From Catonia carolina (taxonomy: Eukaryota; Arthropoda; Insecta; Hemiptera; Achilidae): a stretch of DNA of 64,000 bases. Shown one piece after another: positions 10,321-20,940 of this stretch (positions within the stretch are counted from its first letter, which is position 1; each line of letters begins with the position of its first letter). A program made the position numbers and the translations under genes. The stretch covers positions 69,685,501-69,749,500 of the forward strand of contig JAQMRL010000006.1 of NCBI GenBank assembly GCA_035578175.1, in the 5' to 3' direction. The notes under the pieces are model-generated. The model saw only the letters and a list, made by a program, of their open reading frames with translations. It was not told the DNA's origin and did not search any database.

Positions 10321-10680
10321 GTGTTGTTTAGGTGATCAGCCGAAAAGCTGGTTTGAACCTGTAGAGGTTTTGCTAAGTAAAACGAGGAGTGAGGTGGTTT
10401 ACCATTGTCTTCTTCACTGAGTGCAAAAGTAAGCTTATCAGCATGCCGGGCCCTCTGAAAAGCACATATTTTCCACTCTGCAAATGACACCTTCACTTCA
10501 TTCACCACAGGGTCTGGCTGTATAGTGAAATTCATTACTTTCAGAGGAGATAACTGTGATTAGTGTCACAGTACACCTCTATCTTATCTGTTCTTAAATG
10601 GTTCAGTCATTTAATCGGCTGACCATGTGATAAGAAGCAGAACTATTTATTTTAGCCCTGTAATGAACAGATTGAGTGTA
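10321..10680 (-). mobile_element. SINE-B copy, slightly 5'-truncated
   Basis: Flanking AAATAAAAGCT (left) and AAATAAAGCT (right) look like an imperfect target duplication. The element retains the open frame beginning MNF near 10535 on the minus strand. Confidence 0.88.
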
Positions 10681-10860
10681 AATAAAGCTAAATAAAAAAT
10701 TCTCCATGTAATTTTGTTTTACGGAATACGAGTTGGTTGTGTTTTTTTAATGAAATAATAGTTACGGTTATCATATATATGTAAGCAATTGCTTGCGATT
10801 CTCACACTTTAACCCACGCCCCCCCTTCCTTTAATATGCAAATAACTGGTACGATATTTG

Positions 10861-11797
10861 TTACTTTCTCTTGCCTATATGAATATATAGGAAGGAAAGT
10901 ATTGTTTTCATGTCGATTTTTCGAAATCGAGTTTTCACCGGATCTATACGTTTTCAGACCCCCTGAACCCAAAAAACATTTTTTTAGCGATTGGTATATG
11001 TGTGTGTGTGTGTGTACAAAATATCTCAAGAACGGAACGTCGTACGAACTTGAAACTTGAAACTTAGGTTACATACCACTACCGGACCCGACACGAACAT
11101 TTTCATCAAAATCGGTCAACCGGAAGTAGTAGTTTATTCGTGTAATTTTTCACTTTTTTGTGATTTTCTCAAAAACTGGTCCTACGATTTTTTTTAAAAT
11201 CGCCTGGTTTTTTTAATTTTTTTATTCTCTACAAGATAGGATAGGCGTCATGTGTGCTGAAATTCTGGGTAAGGCTGTTTTTACGTAAAAACAATTTCTT
11301 TTTAAGATTGCGGCTTTAATATGCATTTTAGCGCAAAATGTTATATAATAAAAGTTGTAGAGAATTTAAAAACCTACAACTTTTATTTCAAATACTTTTT
11401 TGTAAAACGCTTAGTTTACCAGTAATTAGCGATTTTCTGATTTTTTTTCTCACGAAAACTTATGAAAAATCGATTTTTTTAAGATTTCGGCCTTAGTATG
11501 CATTTTATGACAAAAGTGTATATAATAGAATTGATAGAAAATTAAAAGATCTACAACTTTCATTTAAAACATTTTTCTCTACAGAGCCTAGTTTAGCGTG
11601 AAAAAGTGATTTTCCGTATTTTTAAGCCAAATTGAGTTCGATTTTCATTTTGCGTCATTCACTCATGATTAAAATAATGTTATGTTTTTGAGGTTAGTTT
11701 TTGTTTATTTCTAATATTTTATTAATAATGTTAGGTTTATTATTAATTATTTGCATTGGCAAGAGAAAGTTGTGTGAGTGTGTTCACACCAGATTTT
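10861..11797 (+). repeat. Rep-A, full-length copy
   Basis: Begins TTACTTTCTCTTGCC and ends with GGCAAGAGAAAGTTGTGTG plus a slightly altered hairpin tail. The GT microsatellite is at about 10999. All internal palindromes are present. Confidence 0.92.
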
Positions 11798-11814
11798 TTT
11801 TGTAATAGAATGAT

Positions 11815-12245
11815 AAATAAGTGAGAGTTGGTGCTGCTCGTGTTATTTGCACGGGTAGCCGTGCTTTTATGAGGCGACGGGTTATGGGTACGATAATTGA
11901 GGAGGTTCGGCGCGGATGAATCATTTCGGGTTTGTGTGACGGTCGGTCCAGTTAAATTTTCGCACGTGTGTACTTTTCAGTTTGTTCGGTGTGTGTGTGT
12001 GTGTGTGTGGGATAGTAGTGTGCGGTGTGGTAGTTTCTTCTTGAAAACCCACCGATGTTGTTGTAGAAGTGGGGATGGATCAATGTGTAGCAGGTCCCCA
12101 TTCAGCCTGAACAGCCTTGACATTGTCTGCGCGTGCGAAATGCGAATACAGGCCAGTTGCTCGACCGACTTCGTATCGCCATCTTGTGAACGTATATTCG
12201 TGTGTGTGTCCTTACCGCTCCGCTCCGCGCGCCACAATATACATT
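11815..12245. promoter_or_regulatory. CpG- and GC-richer island, possible promoter or 5' exon
   Basis: Unlike the AT-rich surroundings, this stretch has many CpG dinucleotides (CGACGGG, GGTTCGGCGCGG, TGACGGTCGG, CTCCGCTCCGCGCGCC) and is single-copy within the window. It contains a short GT run near 11991. The plus-strand frame 11897-12280 is open for 127 codons but cysteine-rich from the GT repeat and not convincing as protein. A host promoter or first exon, or an LTR, would fit. No TATA box or splice site decides it. Confidence 0.35.
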
Positions 12246-13295
12246 CCACAATATATATATATGTAAACAGTTGTTATTGATGTTATCAATAAATTGTTAT
12301 CAATTTTTTTATCAACACTAAAAATTCTTCTACATGTTAATTAATGTATAAATTTTATATTATTAATTATATTTATTTGTTTTTCTGGATTTTTAATAAA
12401 GTTTATTGTATTTACAAACGCGCAACGATCAACGCGTTCTAAACTCATTAAAAAAACTATGTTATGTAGGTCTATAATATTTATTCTATATATTTATTTA
12501 TGTATTATATTTTTATAAAAATATATTTCATACACATTCATTTTCCCGCCATTTTTTAATTGTTTTATTAATTTATAATTTTTTTTATTTTTTTAATATT
12601 TTATTCATTAAAATATTTTGGTAGTGTTAAAATTTATTTGTATAGTTTTTATTGTTATTATAATATGTTACCCTTTTTCATAACTTAGAATCATTGATTT
12701 TTACATTGTAGATGTAATTAAAGGGAGAAATTTGATTTCATTTTATATCATCATAGAAAGACTTTTACTTTCATACTGTTTTTATTATTATATGTAGTTT
12801 GTTTATTTTTGTATTTTTTTATATATTGAAATTTATTTTTAATTTGTATTTATTGATTAATATTAACATTGCTTTAACTATAAATTAATACATGATAATT
12901 TAATGCATTTTTTACTTATATTTAATTATTCTTCGTTTTTAAGAATTTTTTATATACAAATTTATGCGAATTTATAATTTTTATAGTTACATTAATATTA
13001 ATTTTATGTCGTGATATTGAAATATGCATTTTAAATTTTTTGTTTTTTGTAATGTACTTTGTGGAGTAGTTTTTATAATTTTGTTTAAGTTGATTGATTT
13101 TTTTCAATATAATATTATAAAATAGTTTTTGTTTTTTTTGTATTGAGGTTCGATTATTAACTTATTAGTAGTTTTTCTAGTAGTGTAATTTTTTTAAAAG
13201 CTTTTATAGATTTTTCATTATTGTTTATTAACTAATGGAGGGGGAGTCTAACTTGAAAATTTATAAAAAAATTATTTTAAATTTTTCTTACAGTA
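12246..13295. other. Extremely AT-rich spacer
   Basis: About 1 kb made almost entirely of A and T, starting with a short TA run. No gene, tRNA-like box or family member visible. Confidence 0.6.
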
Positions 13296-13416
13296 TTCTA
13301 ACAGGCAGGTGGAGTGTAAATTATTTGCACTCGATCTGCTAGTTCCAGGGCTATAAAAAATAGTTCTGTTTCTTATCACATGGTCAACTAAGTATATGAC
13401 TGAACTATTTAAGAAC
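13296..13416 (+). mobile_element. SINE-B 5' fragment
   Basis: AACAGGCAGGTGGAGTG through TAAGAAC is the first roughly 120 bases of the family. It stops at repeat H. Confidence 0.8.
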
Positions 13417-13444
13417 TTTTTTATTGGTCTTCATAAACGGAGAG

Positions 13445-13814
13445 ATTTACACTTATTTACACTTTATCTGTTCGTTGCAGGGCTAAAATAAATAGTTCTG
13501 TTTCTTATCACATGGTCAGTCAATTAAATGACTGAATCATTTAAGAACAGAAGTGGTAGAGGTGTAAAAGACACTAATCAGAGTTATCTTCTCTGAAAGT
13601 AATGAATTTCATTGTACAGCCAGACCCTGTGGTGAATGAAGTGAAGGTGTCATTTACAGATTGGAAAATATGTGCTTTTCAGAGGGCTCGGCATGCTGAT
13701 AAGCGTACTTTTCCACTCAGTGAGGAAGGCAATGGTAAACCACCTCACTCCTCATTTTACTTAGTAAAACCTCTACAGGTTCAAACCAGCCTTTCGGCTG
13801 TTGACCTAAACAAC
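13445..13814 (+). mobile_element. SINE-B with perfect 10-bp TSD, 5'-truncated
   Basis: Flanked by AAACGGAGAG at 13435-13444 and 13815-13824. The paralogous empty site near 48917 has one such block. About 25 bases are missing from the 5' end, while the 3' end is complete (GACCTAAACAAC). This orients the element, with its AAC-rich end as the 3' tail. Confidence 0.95.
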
Positions 13815-13889
13815 AAACGGAGAGAATTTAATGCTCATTATATTGATTGATATTGGTTCTATTTTTAACTGGGTGATCAAAAAGTTTTA

Positions 13890-14055
13890 TTTTTTGTTTT
13901 ACGTCCGTCTGTTTTGTAATTTCTTCTAATGCAGATGGTGGAGAATGATGATGTATAAAAATGAGTAATAAAAAATGCTAGACCTGACTAGGAATCGAAC
14001 CCGAGACTTCGGTGTAGAAGCAAGTTGCGCTAACCACTACGCTAACGGGCCGGGC
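13890..14055 (-). mobile_element. SINE-D2, tRNA-headed SINE
   Basis: Minus-strand sense: a tRNA-like head with an A box (TTAGCGTAGTGGTTAGCGC) and a perfect B box (GGGTTCGATTCC). The tail is homologous to SINE-D (CATCTGCATTAGAAGAAAT, ACGGACGTAAAAC). Flanked by AAAAGTTTTA at 13880-13889 and 14056-14065. Its head differs from that of SINE-D. Confidence 0.9.
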
Positions 14056-14135
14056 AAAAGTTTTAAGTTTTTATATTTAATTAGTCTTCCAAAAGCAAAA
14101 TTATTATGGTATCCGTAAAATTGTGTATTCTTATA

Positions 14136-14905
14136 ACAGGGAGGTGGAATTTTAAATTATTTACACTCAATCTGTTCGTTCCAGGGCTAAAATAAATAGT
14201 TCTGTTTCTTATTACATGGTCAGCAAATTACCGAATCATTTAAGAATAGAAGAAGTAGAGGTGTAAAAGACACTGTTGTTGTTTCGGTCATCAGCCAAAA
14301 GGCTGGTTTGAACCTGTAGAGATTTTACTAAGTAAAACGAGGAGTGAGGTGGTTTACCGTTGCCTTCCTCACTGAGTGGAAAAGTACGCTTATCAGCATA
14401 CCGGGCCCTCTGAAAAGCACATATTTTCCACTCTGCAAATAACACCTTCACTTCATTCACCACAGGGTCTGGCTGTATAATGAAATTCATTACTTTCAGA
14501 GGAGATAACTCTGATTAGTGTCTTTTGCACCTCTACCTCTTCTGTTCTTAAATGATTCAGTCATTTAATTGGCTGACCATGTGATAAGAAACAGAACTAT
14601 TTATTTTAGCCCTGCAATGAACAGATTGAGTGTAAATAATTTGACACTCCACCTGTCCGTCATGGGCAGAAAAGACACTAATCAGAGTTATCTCCTCTGA
14701 AAGTAATGAATTTCATTATACAAAAAGACCCTGTGGTGAACGAAGTGGAACGTGCAAAGTAGATGCTTTTTAGAAGTCCTGGCATGCTGATAAGCATACT
14801 TTTTTACTCAGTGAGGAAGGTTATGGTAAACCATCTCACTCCTCGTTTTACTTAGTAAAGCCTCTAGAGGTTCAAACTAGCCTTTCGGCTGAGCACCTTA
14901 ACAAA
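14136..14905 (+). mobile_element. SINE-B copy split by another SINE-B
   Basis: 14136-14274 and 14670-14905 form one plus-sense copy. AAAAGACACT, part of the family's own sequence, is duplicated at 14265-14274 and 14670-14679 around the insertion. Confidence 0.92.
14275..14669 (-). mobile_element. SINE-B, full length, nested in SINE-B
   Basis: A 395-bp complete copy, GTTGTTGTTTCGGTCATC to TCCGTCATGGGCAG in plus orientation, flanked by the perfect duplication AAAAGACACT. It defines both ends of the family. Confidence 0.95.
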
Positions 14906-15713
14906 ACAAACTTTTCCTTATGTTGAAAAAGTTGTTAAATTTTTTATATTATTTATAAGTAACAATAAATAATTATTTTTTCACTTGTAATATAGGTAGG
15001 TACTTAAACAAACATTTTTAATTTTCACATTTTCCAATACAATTATGTCACCATACCAATTTTACAATTGAAAGGGAACAGTAAATAAAAATTACGAATG
15101 AATTAGTAATAATTTTTGTATTTTTGTCTTCAATGGAGGGTTCACCCATCGATACGCATCCTCTGGATGTTATGTTAGTATGTTTTCTTATCTGCCATAA
15201 TAATAATGGTCTATTGGATATTTTCTCTGCAATATTCATAGTACAGTATTCCTGTTTTATCTGCGAGGTTGACTACCAACAAAATCTGAAAAATCTAAAA
15301 AAAACTTGTTTCCTGTCATTAGTATTTTAATAAAAACTTTCACAGACAACATACCAAACCTTTCTCTTTTAATTGAAAGTAATTTGAATAAAATGCCTTT
15401 TACAGTTATAAAAAAAGTAATTTTTTTTTCAAAAATATGTCATTCCTCGCGTTCACCCCTATTCTAGGGATTGATATACATTATTTTTAAACATTTTTTT
15501 ATTAAGAAAATATTTTTTTTAGTATTGTATTTACTGTAATAAAGTAACTAATTTTTGTGTAAAACAATGAAAAATAAAAAGGTAGACTCCTTCCTTGTAC
15601 TAGTTGGATTTAATTAAAAATAAATTAGGTATTGTTTGTTACTTAATTATTATTAGTATTGGTTAATTAATTTGGTTAAAATATAATTATAATTAATATA
15701 ATTAATTATAATT

Positions 15714-15744
<31 letters not shown>

Positions 15745-15825
15745 CAGTATTATAATTAAGTATTATTTACGTATATAATGTAGATTCGGGGTTGTTCCAA
15801 TTTAGTGGTTTTCTCATAAGAATAT
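14906..15825. other. Unassigned AT-rich sequence with AAT microsatellite
   Basis: No gene recognised. An (AAT)n tract lies at about 15717-15742 next to a palindromic AATTATAATTAAT-rich stretch. Confidence 0.45.
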
Positions 15826-15952
15826 TGTAACACCTAATCCTAGGTTTGTTCGGGATCTGGGTGTATAATAAATAAAAACAGATTTTCTTGCAACTTAAAT
15901 AATTAACTTTATTATACTTTACATTGTGTACGTTATTTTTTTAATTAGATAA
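15826..15952 (-). mobile_element. LTR fragment related to the solo LTRs
   Basis: TGTAACACCTAATCCTAGG and GTTCGGGATCTGGGTG resemble the start of the LTR at 58281 (TGTGACACTTATTGCTAAGG, GTTTCGGGATCTAGG). The match ends at the Helitron boundary at 15953. Confidence 0.65.
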
Positions 15953-16386
15953 CTAGCATACCCCGCGTGGCTTCGCACGCGAAAAATGGTGTAATCAATT
16001 TTGTTTTAATTATTATGTAGCCTAGCTCTTTTTGAAATAGTGTAGCTGCTTGATCGACTGTATACTCTAACAAACACATATACACACACACCAACACATA
16101 CAAAGTTTTAATAAATTCTACCGCGTACGTCTCTTCCAAGGATCAAATTCCTTCATCTACTTCAACCGCTATACGTACTCATATGCACACACACACACGC
16201 ACGTACGTACGTAGTGATGAAAATCTTCATTAGGGCCCTTAGGGTTATCATTTTGACAATTAAAAATAAAATGTTGTTAATTTAAATACAAATATGCTGT
16301 CAAAATTTCATGAAAACCCGTTCAATAGCTTTGGAAATTAGCCTGCACAAAAAAAACAGGCTTTGTCTTTATAATGTTAGTATAGA
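15953..16386 (-). mobile_element. Non-autonomous Helitron-like element
   Basis: Minus-strand sense: starts TCTATACTAACATTATAAAG and ends with the GC-rich hairpin GCGTGCGAAGCCACGCGG followed by GCTAG. It lies between A and T, with no target duplication. These features, and the ends shared with 35753-36732, match the widespread insect Helitron type with TC and CTAG termini. It is 434 bp with no ORF and a CA microsatellite at about 16185. Confidence 0.8.
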
Positions 16387-16392
16387 TTTACG

Positions 16393-16432
16393 TTGGCAAG
16401 AAAAACTTGCGTGAATGTTTCACACCAGATGT
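16393..16432 (+). repeat. Rep-A 3'-end fragment
   Basis: GGCAAGAAAAACTTGCGTG followed by AATGTTTCACACCAGAT is the terminal hairpin region only. Confidence 0.65.
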
Positions 16433-16599
16433 GTTATTGATTGTCTTATATAGATTTATAGTTTTGTATTTTGCTTACAAAATAATTTTTATTTTCCAAG
16501 AAAAAATGGTTCTCCACAATTTTCGTGGAGTTTTCAGTATTATTAACGAAATAGTGTACCTAGTTATTTTATTCATTCCGTTTCTTTTAATAAATACTT

Positions 16600-16719
16600 C
16601 TTTTTTTTTGGTTTAACGTCCGACTGTTCTGCAATTACTGCTAATGCAGACGGTGAAGGATGAAATGATTTTTTGTAACGTATGAAAAAATGCCATGCCT
16701 GAATAGGATTCGATTATGG
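16600..16719 (-). mobile_element. SINE-D, 5'-truncated
   Basis: Minus-strand sense. It runs from a poly(A) tail through GGACGTTAAACC, GCATTAGCAGTAATTGCAG-like and CCTTCACCGTCTGC blocks to a decayed B box near 16710. Confidence 0.8.
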
Positions 16720-16799
16720 TGTTTCAATATGGGCCTTCTACTTGATTTTTGTCATTACCACATAAAATTGTGTGAGTGAAGTGTAGGGAGTTTCTTCTA

Positions 16800-16845
16800 G
16801 ACAGAAAGGGGGGGGGGCGTGGTACAAAAAGTTTAAGAATCACTG
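16800..16845 (-). mobile_element. hAT-like element end abutting SINE-B
   Basis: On the minus strand the boundary reads CAGTGATTCTTAAACTTTTT then GTACCACG and a C run, a good match to hAT-superfamily termini. The 8 bases that follow (CTCTAGAG, 16846-16853) are a SINE-B internal site with the usual hAT duplication length. The other end was not found. Confidence 0.6.
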
Positions 16846-16886
16846 CTCTAGAGGTTCAAACCTGGCTTTCGGCTGATTAACAACAA
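16846..16886 (+). mobile_element. SINE-B 3'-end fragment
   Basis: CTCTAGAGGTTCAAACCTGG through ATTAACAACAACA, the family's terminal 40 bases with the AAC tail. Confidence 0.78.
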
Positions 16887-17414
16887 CATTTTTTAAACGA
16901 TAACTAGGAATAACAATAAGCCGAATAAAACCGGGAAATACAATAAACCTTTTTATTGAATTTACCCCTCTGAAGTTAACATTAATCTTGTACGCAGTGC
17001 TGGCACATCATTACGACTCATAGATAGTACGTGGTAATACGTATGATATATGGCATATGCACCGAAAGAAATTTTCCATGGAAACTGTCCGAAACATAGA
17101 AATACGTTAAATGAAAATACTCGAATACGATGACATTTACTACGTTATGAAATGACGTAATATATGATGTGAGTCCATATTTATAAACAACCGTACGACA
17201 TTATTGAAATAATGGCAATATTTGCTGTATAGTCGAACTGCTATTGTAACCACAGTTGAATCCTATAATGTATGCAAGATAAATAGGCGGTTACACTGTT
17301 GCCAAATCTGCTACATAAATCAATGAAAGATTTGCTAGTAAACGTCAATATTTTTATTAAACAAACAATTGTATTTAGTAATACGAGGCATGTTCCTTAA
17401 AGAAGGACCGTTTT
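16887..17414. other. Unassigned sequence
   Basis: No gene or known family. Somewhat less AT-rich, with scattered TACGTA and CATATG motifs but no organised repeat. Confidence 0.4.
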
Positions 17415-18347
17415 TTACTTTCTCTTGCCTATATGAATATATAGGAAGGAAAGTATTGTTTTCATGTCGATTTTAAGAAATCGAGTTTTCACCGAATCTA
17501 TACGTTTTCAGACCCCCTGAACCCAAAAAACATGTTTTTAGCGATTGGTCTGTGTGTGTGTGTGTGTGTATACAAAATATCTCAAGAACGGAACATCGTA
17601 CGAACTTGAAACTTGAAACTTAAGTTACATACCACTACCGGACCCGACACGAACATTTTCATCAAAATCGGTCAACCGGAAGTAGTAGTTTATTCGTATA
17701 ATTTTTCACTTTTTTGCGATTTTCTCAAAAACTGGTTCTACGATTTTTTTTAAAATCGCCTCATTTACTCAATTTTTTATTCTCTAAAAGATAGGGTAGG
17801 CGCCATGTTTGCTGAAATTCTTAGTGAGGGTGTTTTTACGTAAAAAAAGTGTTTTTTTAAGATTACGGCTTTAATATTAATTTTAGAGCAAAAATGTATA
17901 TAATAAAAGTTGTAGAGAATTTAAAAACCTACAACTTTTATTTCCAGCACTTTTTTGTATAACGCTTAGTTTAGCGGTAATTAGCAATTTTCTGTTTTTT
18001 CTCACGAAAAGTGTGAAAAATCGATTTTTTTAAGATTTCGGCCTTAGTATGCACTTCACGACAAAAGTGTATTATATAAAATTTATAGAAAATTAAGAGA
18101 TCTACAACTTTTATTTAGAGGATTTTTCTCTACAGAGCCTAGTTTAGCGTGAAAGTGTCATTTTCCGTTTTTTAAGCCAAATTGAGTTCGATTTTCATTT
18201 TGCGTCATTCACTCATGATTAAAATAATGTTATGTTTTTGAGGTTAGTTTTTGTTTATTTCTAATATTTTATTAATAATGTTAGGTTTATTATTAATTAT
18301 TTGCATTGGTAAGAGAAAGTTGTGTGAGTGTTTCACACCAGATTTTT
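17415..18347 (+). repeat. Rep-A, full-length copy
   Basis: 933 bp from TTACTTTCTCTTGCC to CACACCAGATTTTT, with GT microsatellite at about 17548 and all internal palindromes. The TTA at its left edge is not matched at the right. Confidence 0.92.
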
Positions 18348-18351
18348 CATG

Positions 18352-18500
18352 TAAAGTAAAACGAGGAGTTAAGGTGGTATACCATTGCCTTCCTCAATAA
18401 GTACAAAAGTAGCCTATGCGTATCAGCATACCAGGCCCTCCGAAAAGCATCTACTCTGCACCCTGAAAATGACACCTTCACTTCATTCACCACAGTCTTG
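18352..18500 (-). mobile_element. SINE-B internal fragment
   Basis: AGTAAAACGAGGAGTTAAGG through CTTCATTCACCACAG. Both ends missing. Confidence 0.8.
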
Positions 18501-18527
18501 TTTGAAAAGGTATTTACTTTTTTACAA

Positions 18528-18663
18528 ATTTAAATGCTAGACATTGGTTCCCGGTGTACTTTGATGTTTGGTATTCAATTAACCATACTTTCTCAGGCAT
18601 GGTCAGCCTGAGTCTGTACAAGACTACATATCATTTGCTCATCTCACTAGGTCATGGAGTAGC
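18528..18663 (+). mobile_element. SINE-C 3' fragment
   Basis: ATGCTAGACATTGGTTCCCG, TTAACCATACTTTCTCAGG and AGTCTGTACAAGACTACA match the SINE-C body. The tRNA head and tail are absent. Confidence 0.8.
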
Positions 18664-19057
18664 TTGTTGTTGTTTATGTCATCAGCGGAAAGGCTGGTTT
18701 GAACCTGTAGAGGCTTTACTAAGTAAAAGAGGAGTGAAAAGTTTCGTTATGCCTTCCTCACTGAGTGAAAAAGCATGCTTTTCAGAATGCCGGGCCCTCT
18801 GAAAAGGATCTACTTTCCACTCTGCAAATGACATATTCACTTCATTCACCACAGGGTCTGGCTGTATAATGAAATTCATTACTTTCAGAGGAGATAATTG
18901 TGACTAGTGTCTTTTATACATCTACCTCTTCTGTTCTTAAATAGTTCAGTCATGTAATTGGCTGATCAATTGATAAGAAACAGAACTATTTTTTGTAGCC
19001 CTGGAACTAGCAGTCGAGTGCAAATAATTTAACACTCCACCTGCCTGTAATAGGTGA
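18664..19057 (-). mobile_element. SINE-B, full length
   Basis: TTGTTGTTGTTTATGTCATC to CTGCCTGTAATAGG. It lies between a SINE-C fragment and a LINE fragment. Moderately diverged. Confidence 0.9.
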
Positions 19058-19065
19058 ACAAGAGA

Positions 19066-19286
19066 AAGTCATGAATAAATTACCCCAATTTTTAAAATGT
19101 TGTGATAATTTGCATTCCTTTAAAAACAATCTGAAAAATTACTTGATCGGTGAAACTTTTTATAGTGTGTAAGAATTTCTTTCTTGATAGTAGTGATACA
19201 TTGTGTGATTCTTATACGTATTTCAGGTGTTATAACTGACATATCCTATACTCCTGGAGTTTCCTGGGCGCAAAAAAAACCTGATA
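19066..19286 (+). mobile_element. LINE 3' end with poly(A), same family as 22509-23141
   Basis: Plus-strand sense. It encodes MNKLPQFLKCCDNLHSFKNN with the following block ending in a stop. The untranslated tail closes in a CCTGGAGT-type block and an A run at 19275. The minus-strand element at 22.5 kb has the same ending. Confidence 0.78.
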
Positions 19287-19505
19287 AATGGCTAGATTGT
19301 GAGTCAGTCAGTGAAAGTTTAAGAAGCATTTCTTTTAACCGCCTATTGAGTTAAAAGTGATTATATTAGAACAATATTGTTTTAAATGGTTGAAGGTATG
19401 TTTTGGGGGGGGGGAGCCTGAGGAATAAGGGCGGGAAATAATGTTTGTGGGTTGTTGAGTCGATAGATAGGCCTACGTTCATTTGTACGGTTTATTTATA
19501 ACGTG

Positions 19506-19576
<71 letters not shown>

Positions 19577-19860
19577 GGATCGTCTAATTTATTGATGTCC
19601 TCCTCCATGTGGTTGTAACACAATAGCAGTCACTACTAGTACATGGTCAGCCTACACGCTACGTTACGATACATTCACTACATTTGACACTGGAAATGTA
19701 TCTACCCTATAATTTGTCCAACTATAGTGTTATTTCTGATCTTTTGTTTCGATTTATTAATGTTGTTGTTGGTTTGTTCTCTTTGCCCACTTTGTCATTT
19801 CGAGAAATACTTTGAATTTCTCGTTAATATTTTCAGATATTTATCGTGTAAAATAATTTT
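19287..19860. other. Unassigned sequence with a long TA microsatellite
   Basis: A (TA)n tract spans about 19507-19575. A G run occurs near 19406. No gene or family recognised otherwise. Confidence 0.5.
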
Positions 19861-19997
19861 TTATTTTCTCTTTCCTGTATGGAATGTATAGGAAGGAAAG
19901 TATTGTTTTCATGTCGATTTTTCAAAATTGAATTTTCACCGGATATGCACGTTTTCAGACCCCCTGAACCCAAAAAACATGTTTTTAGCGATTGGTC

Positions 19998-20037
<40 letters not shown>

Positions 20038-20327
20038 TGTCTGTGTGTGAACAAAATATCTCAAGAACGGAACATTGTACGAAGTTGAAACTTGAAACTT
20101 AAGTTAGGTACTACCAGAGTACCCAATTTGAACATTTTTATTAAAATCGGTCAACTGGAAGTAGTAGTAGTTTCTTCGTGTAATTTTTCACTTTTTACGA
20201 TTTTCTCAAAAACGGTTCCTATAATTTTTTTAAAATTACGTCTCATTTGTTACAATTTTTATGCTCTACAAGATATGTGGTAGGCGCCATGTCTGCTGAA
20301 ATTCTTGGAAAGGCTGTTCTCTCGTAG
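19861..20327 (+). repeat. Rep-A 5' half, left arm of a fold-back
   Basis: Covers the first roughly 465 bp of the family, TTATTTTCTCTTTCCTG to the AAATTCTTGGAAAGGCTG block, with a long GT microsatellite at about 20000-20048. It is followed directly by the same region in reverse. Confidence 0.88.
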
Positions 20328-20940
20328 AATTAAAGTGTATATAAATCTTAAAAAATCAATTTTTAACAGATTTTCATGAAAAAAACAGAAAATCTTGAAT
20401 TATTCCTAAACTAAGAGTTATACAAATAAATGTTTAAAATAAAAAATGTAGGTTTTTAATTTTTGTATAACTTTGATTAAATACACTTTTGCGCTAAAAT
20501 GCCATGTTATGGCCGCAATTAGAAAAACCATTTTTTTCCATGAAAATACAACCTTACCAAAAATTTCAGCAGACATAAGCGCCTACTCTATCTTGTAGAG
20601 CATAAAAAATTTAATGAGGCGATTTTTAAAAAAATCGTAAAAGCCGTTTTTGAGAAAATGGCAAAAAAGTAAAAATGACACGAATAAACTACTACTGCTG
20701 GTTAATCAATTTTGATGAAAATGTTCGAGTCGTGTCCTCTAGTGGTACCTAACATAAGTTTCAAGTTTCAACTTCGTACAATGTTCCGTTCTTGAAATAT
20801 TTTGTGCACACACACACACACACAGACCAATCGCTAAAAACATGTTTTTTGGGTTCATGGGGTCTGAAAACGTGTATATCCTGTGAAACTCGATTTCGAA
20901 AACTCGACATGGAAACTATACTTTTCTTAGAGCAAAAGAA
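20328..20940 (-). repeat. Rep-A 5' portion, right arm of a fold-back
   Basis: Minus orientation, covering roughly the first 610 bp of the family and ending in a decayed start motif near 20935. With 19861-20327 it makes an inverted repeat with both outer ends derived from the family's 5' end. Confidence 0.88.

Larger units (their letters stand above)
13421..14080 (+). repeat. Repeat H carrying two SINE insertions
   Basis: 13421-13444, 13825-13889 and 14066 onward join, once the SINEs are removed, into a sequence that matches 48905-48990 (GGTCTTCATAAACGGAGAG, ATGCTCATTATATTGATTG, ACTGGGTGATCAAAAAG). The 48.9 kb copy gives the empty site for the SINE-B insertion. Class unknown. Confidence 0.75.

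Noticed and set aside
10861..11797. Rep-A as a Helitron
   Set aside because: It has a terminal hairpin but no 5' TC start, no CTRR end, and TTA rather than A/T flanks.
11897..12280. 127-codon open frame as a cysteine-rich protein
   Set aside because: The CVCVCV part is the translated GT microsatellite, no signal peptide or domain is visible, and the opposite strand is open too.
19833..20088. Frames containing THTHTH or VCVCVC repeats (also near 21437, 26184, 31459 and 52176) as genes
   Set aside because: They are Rep-A sequence read through its GT/CA microsatellite and recur wherever that repeat does.
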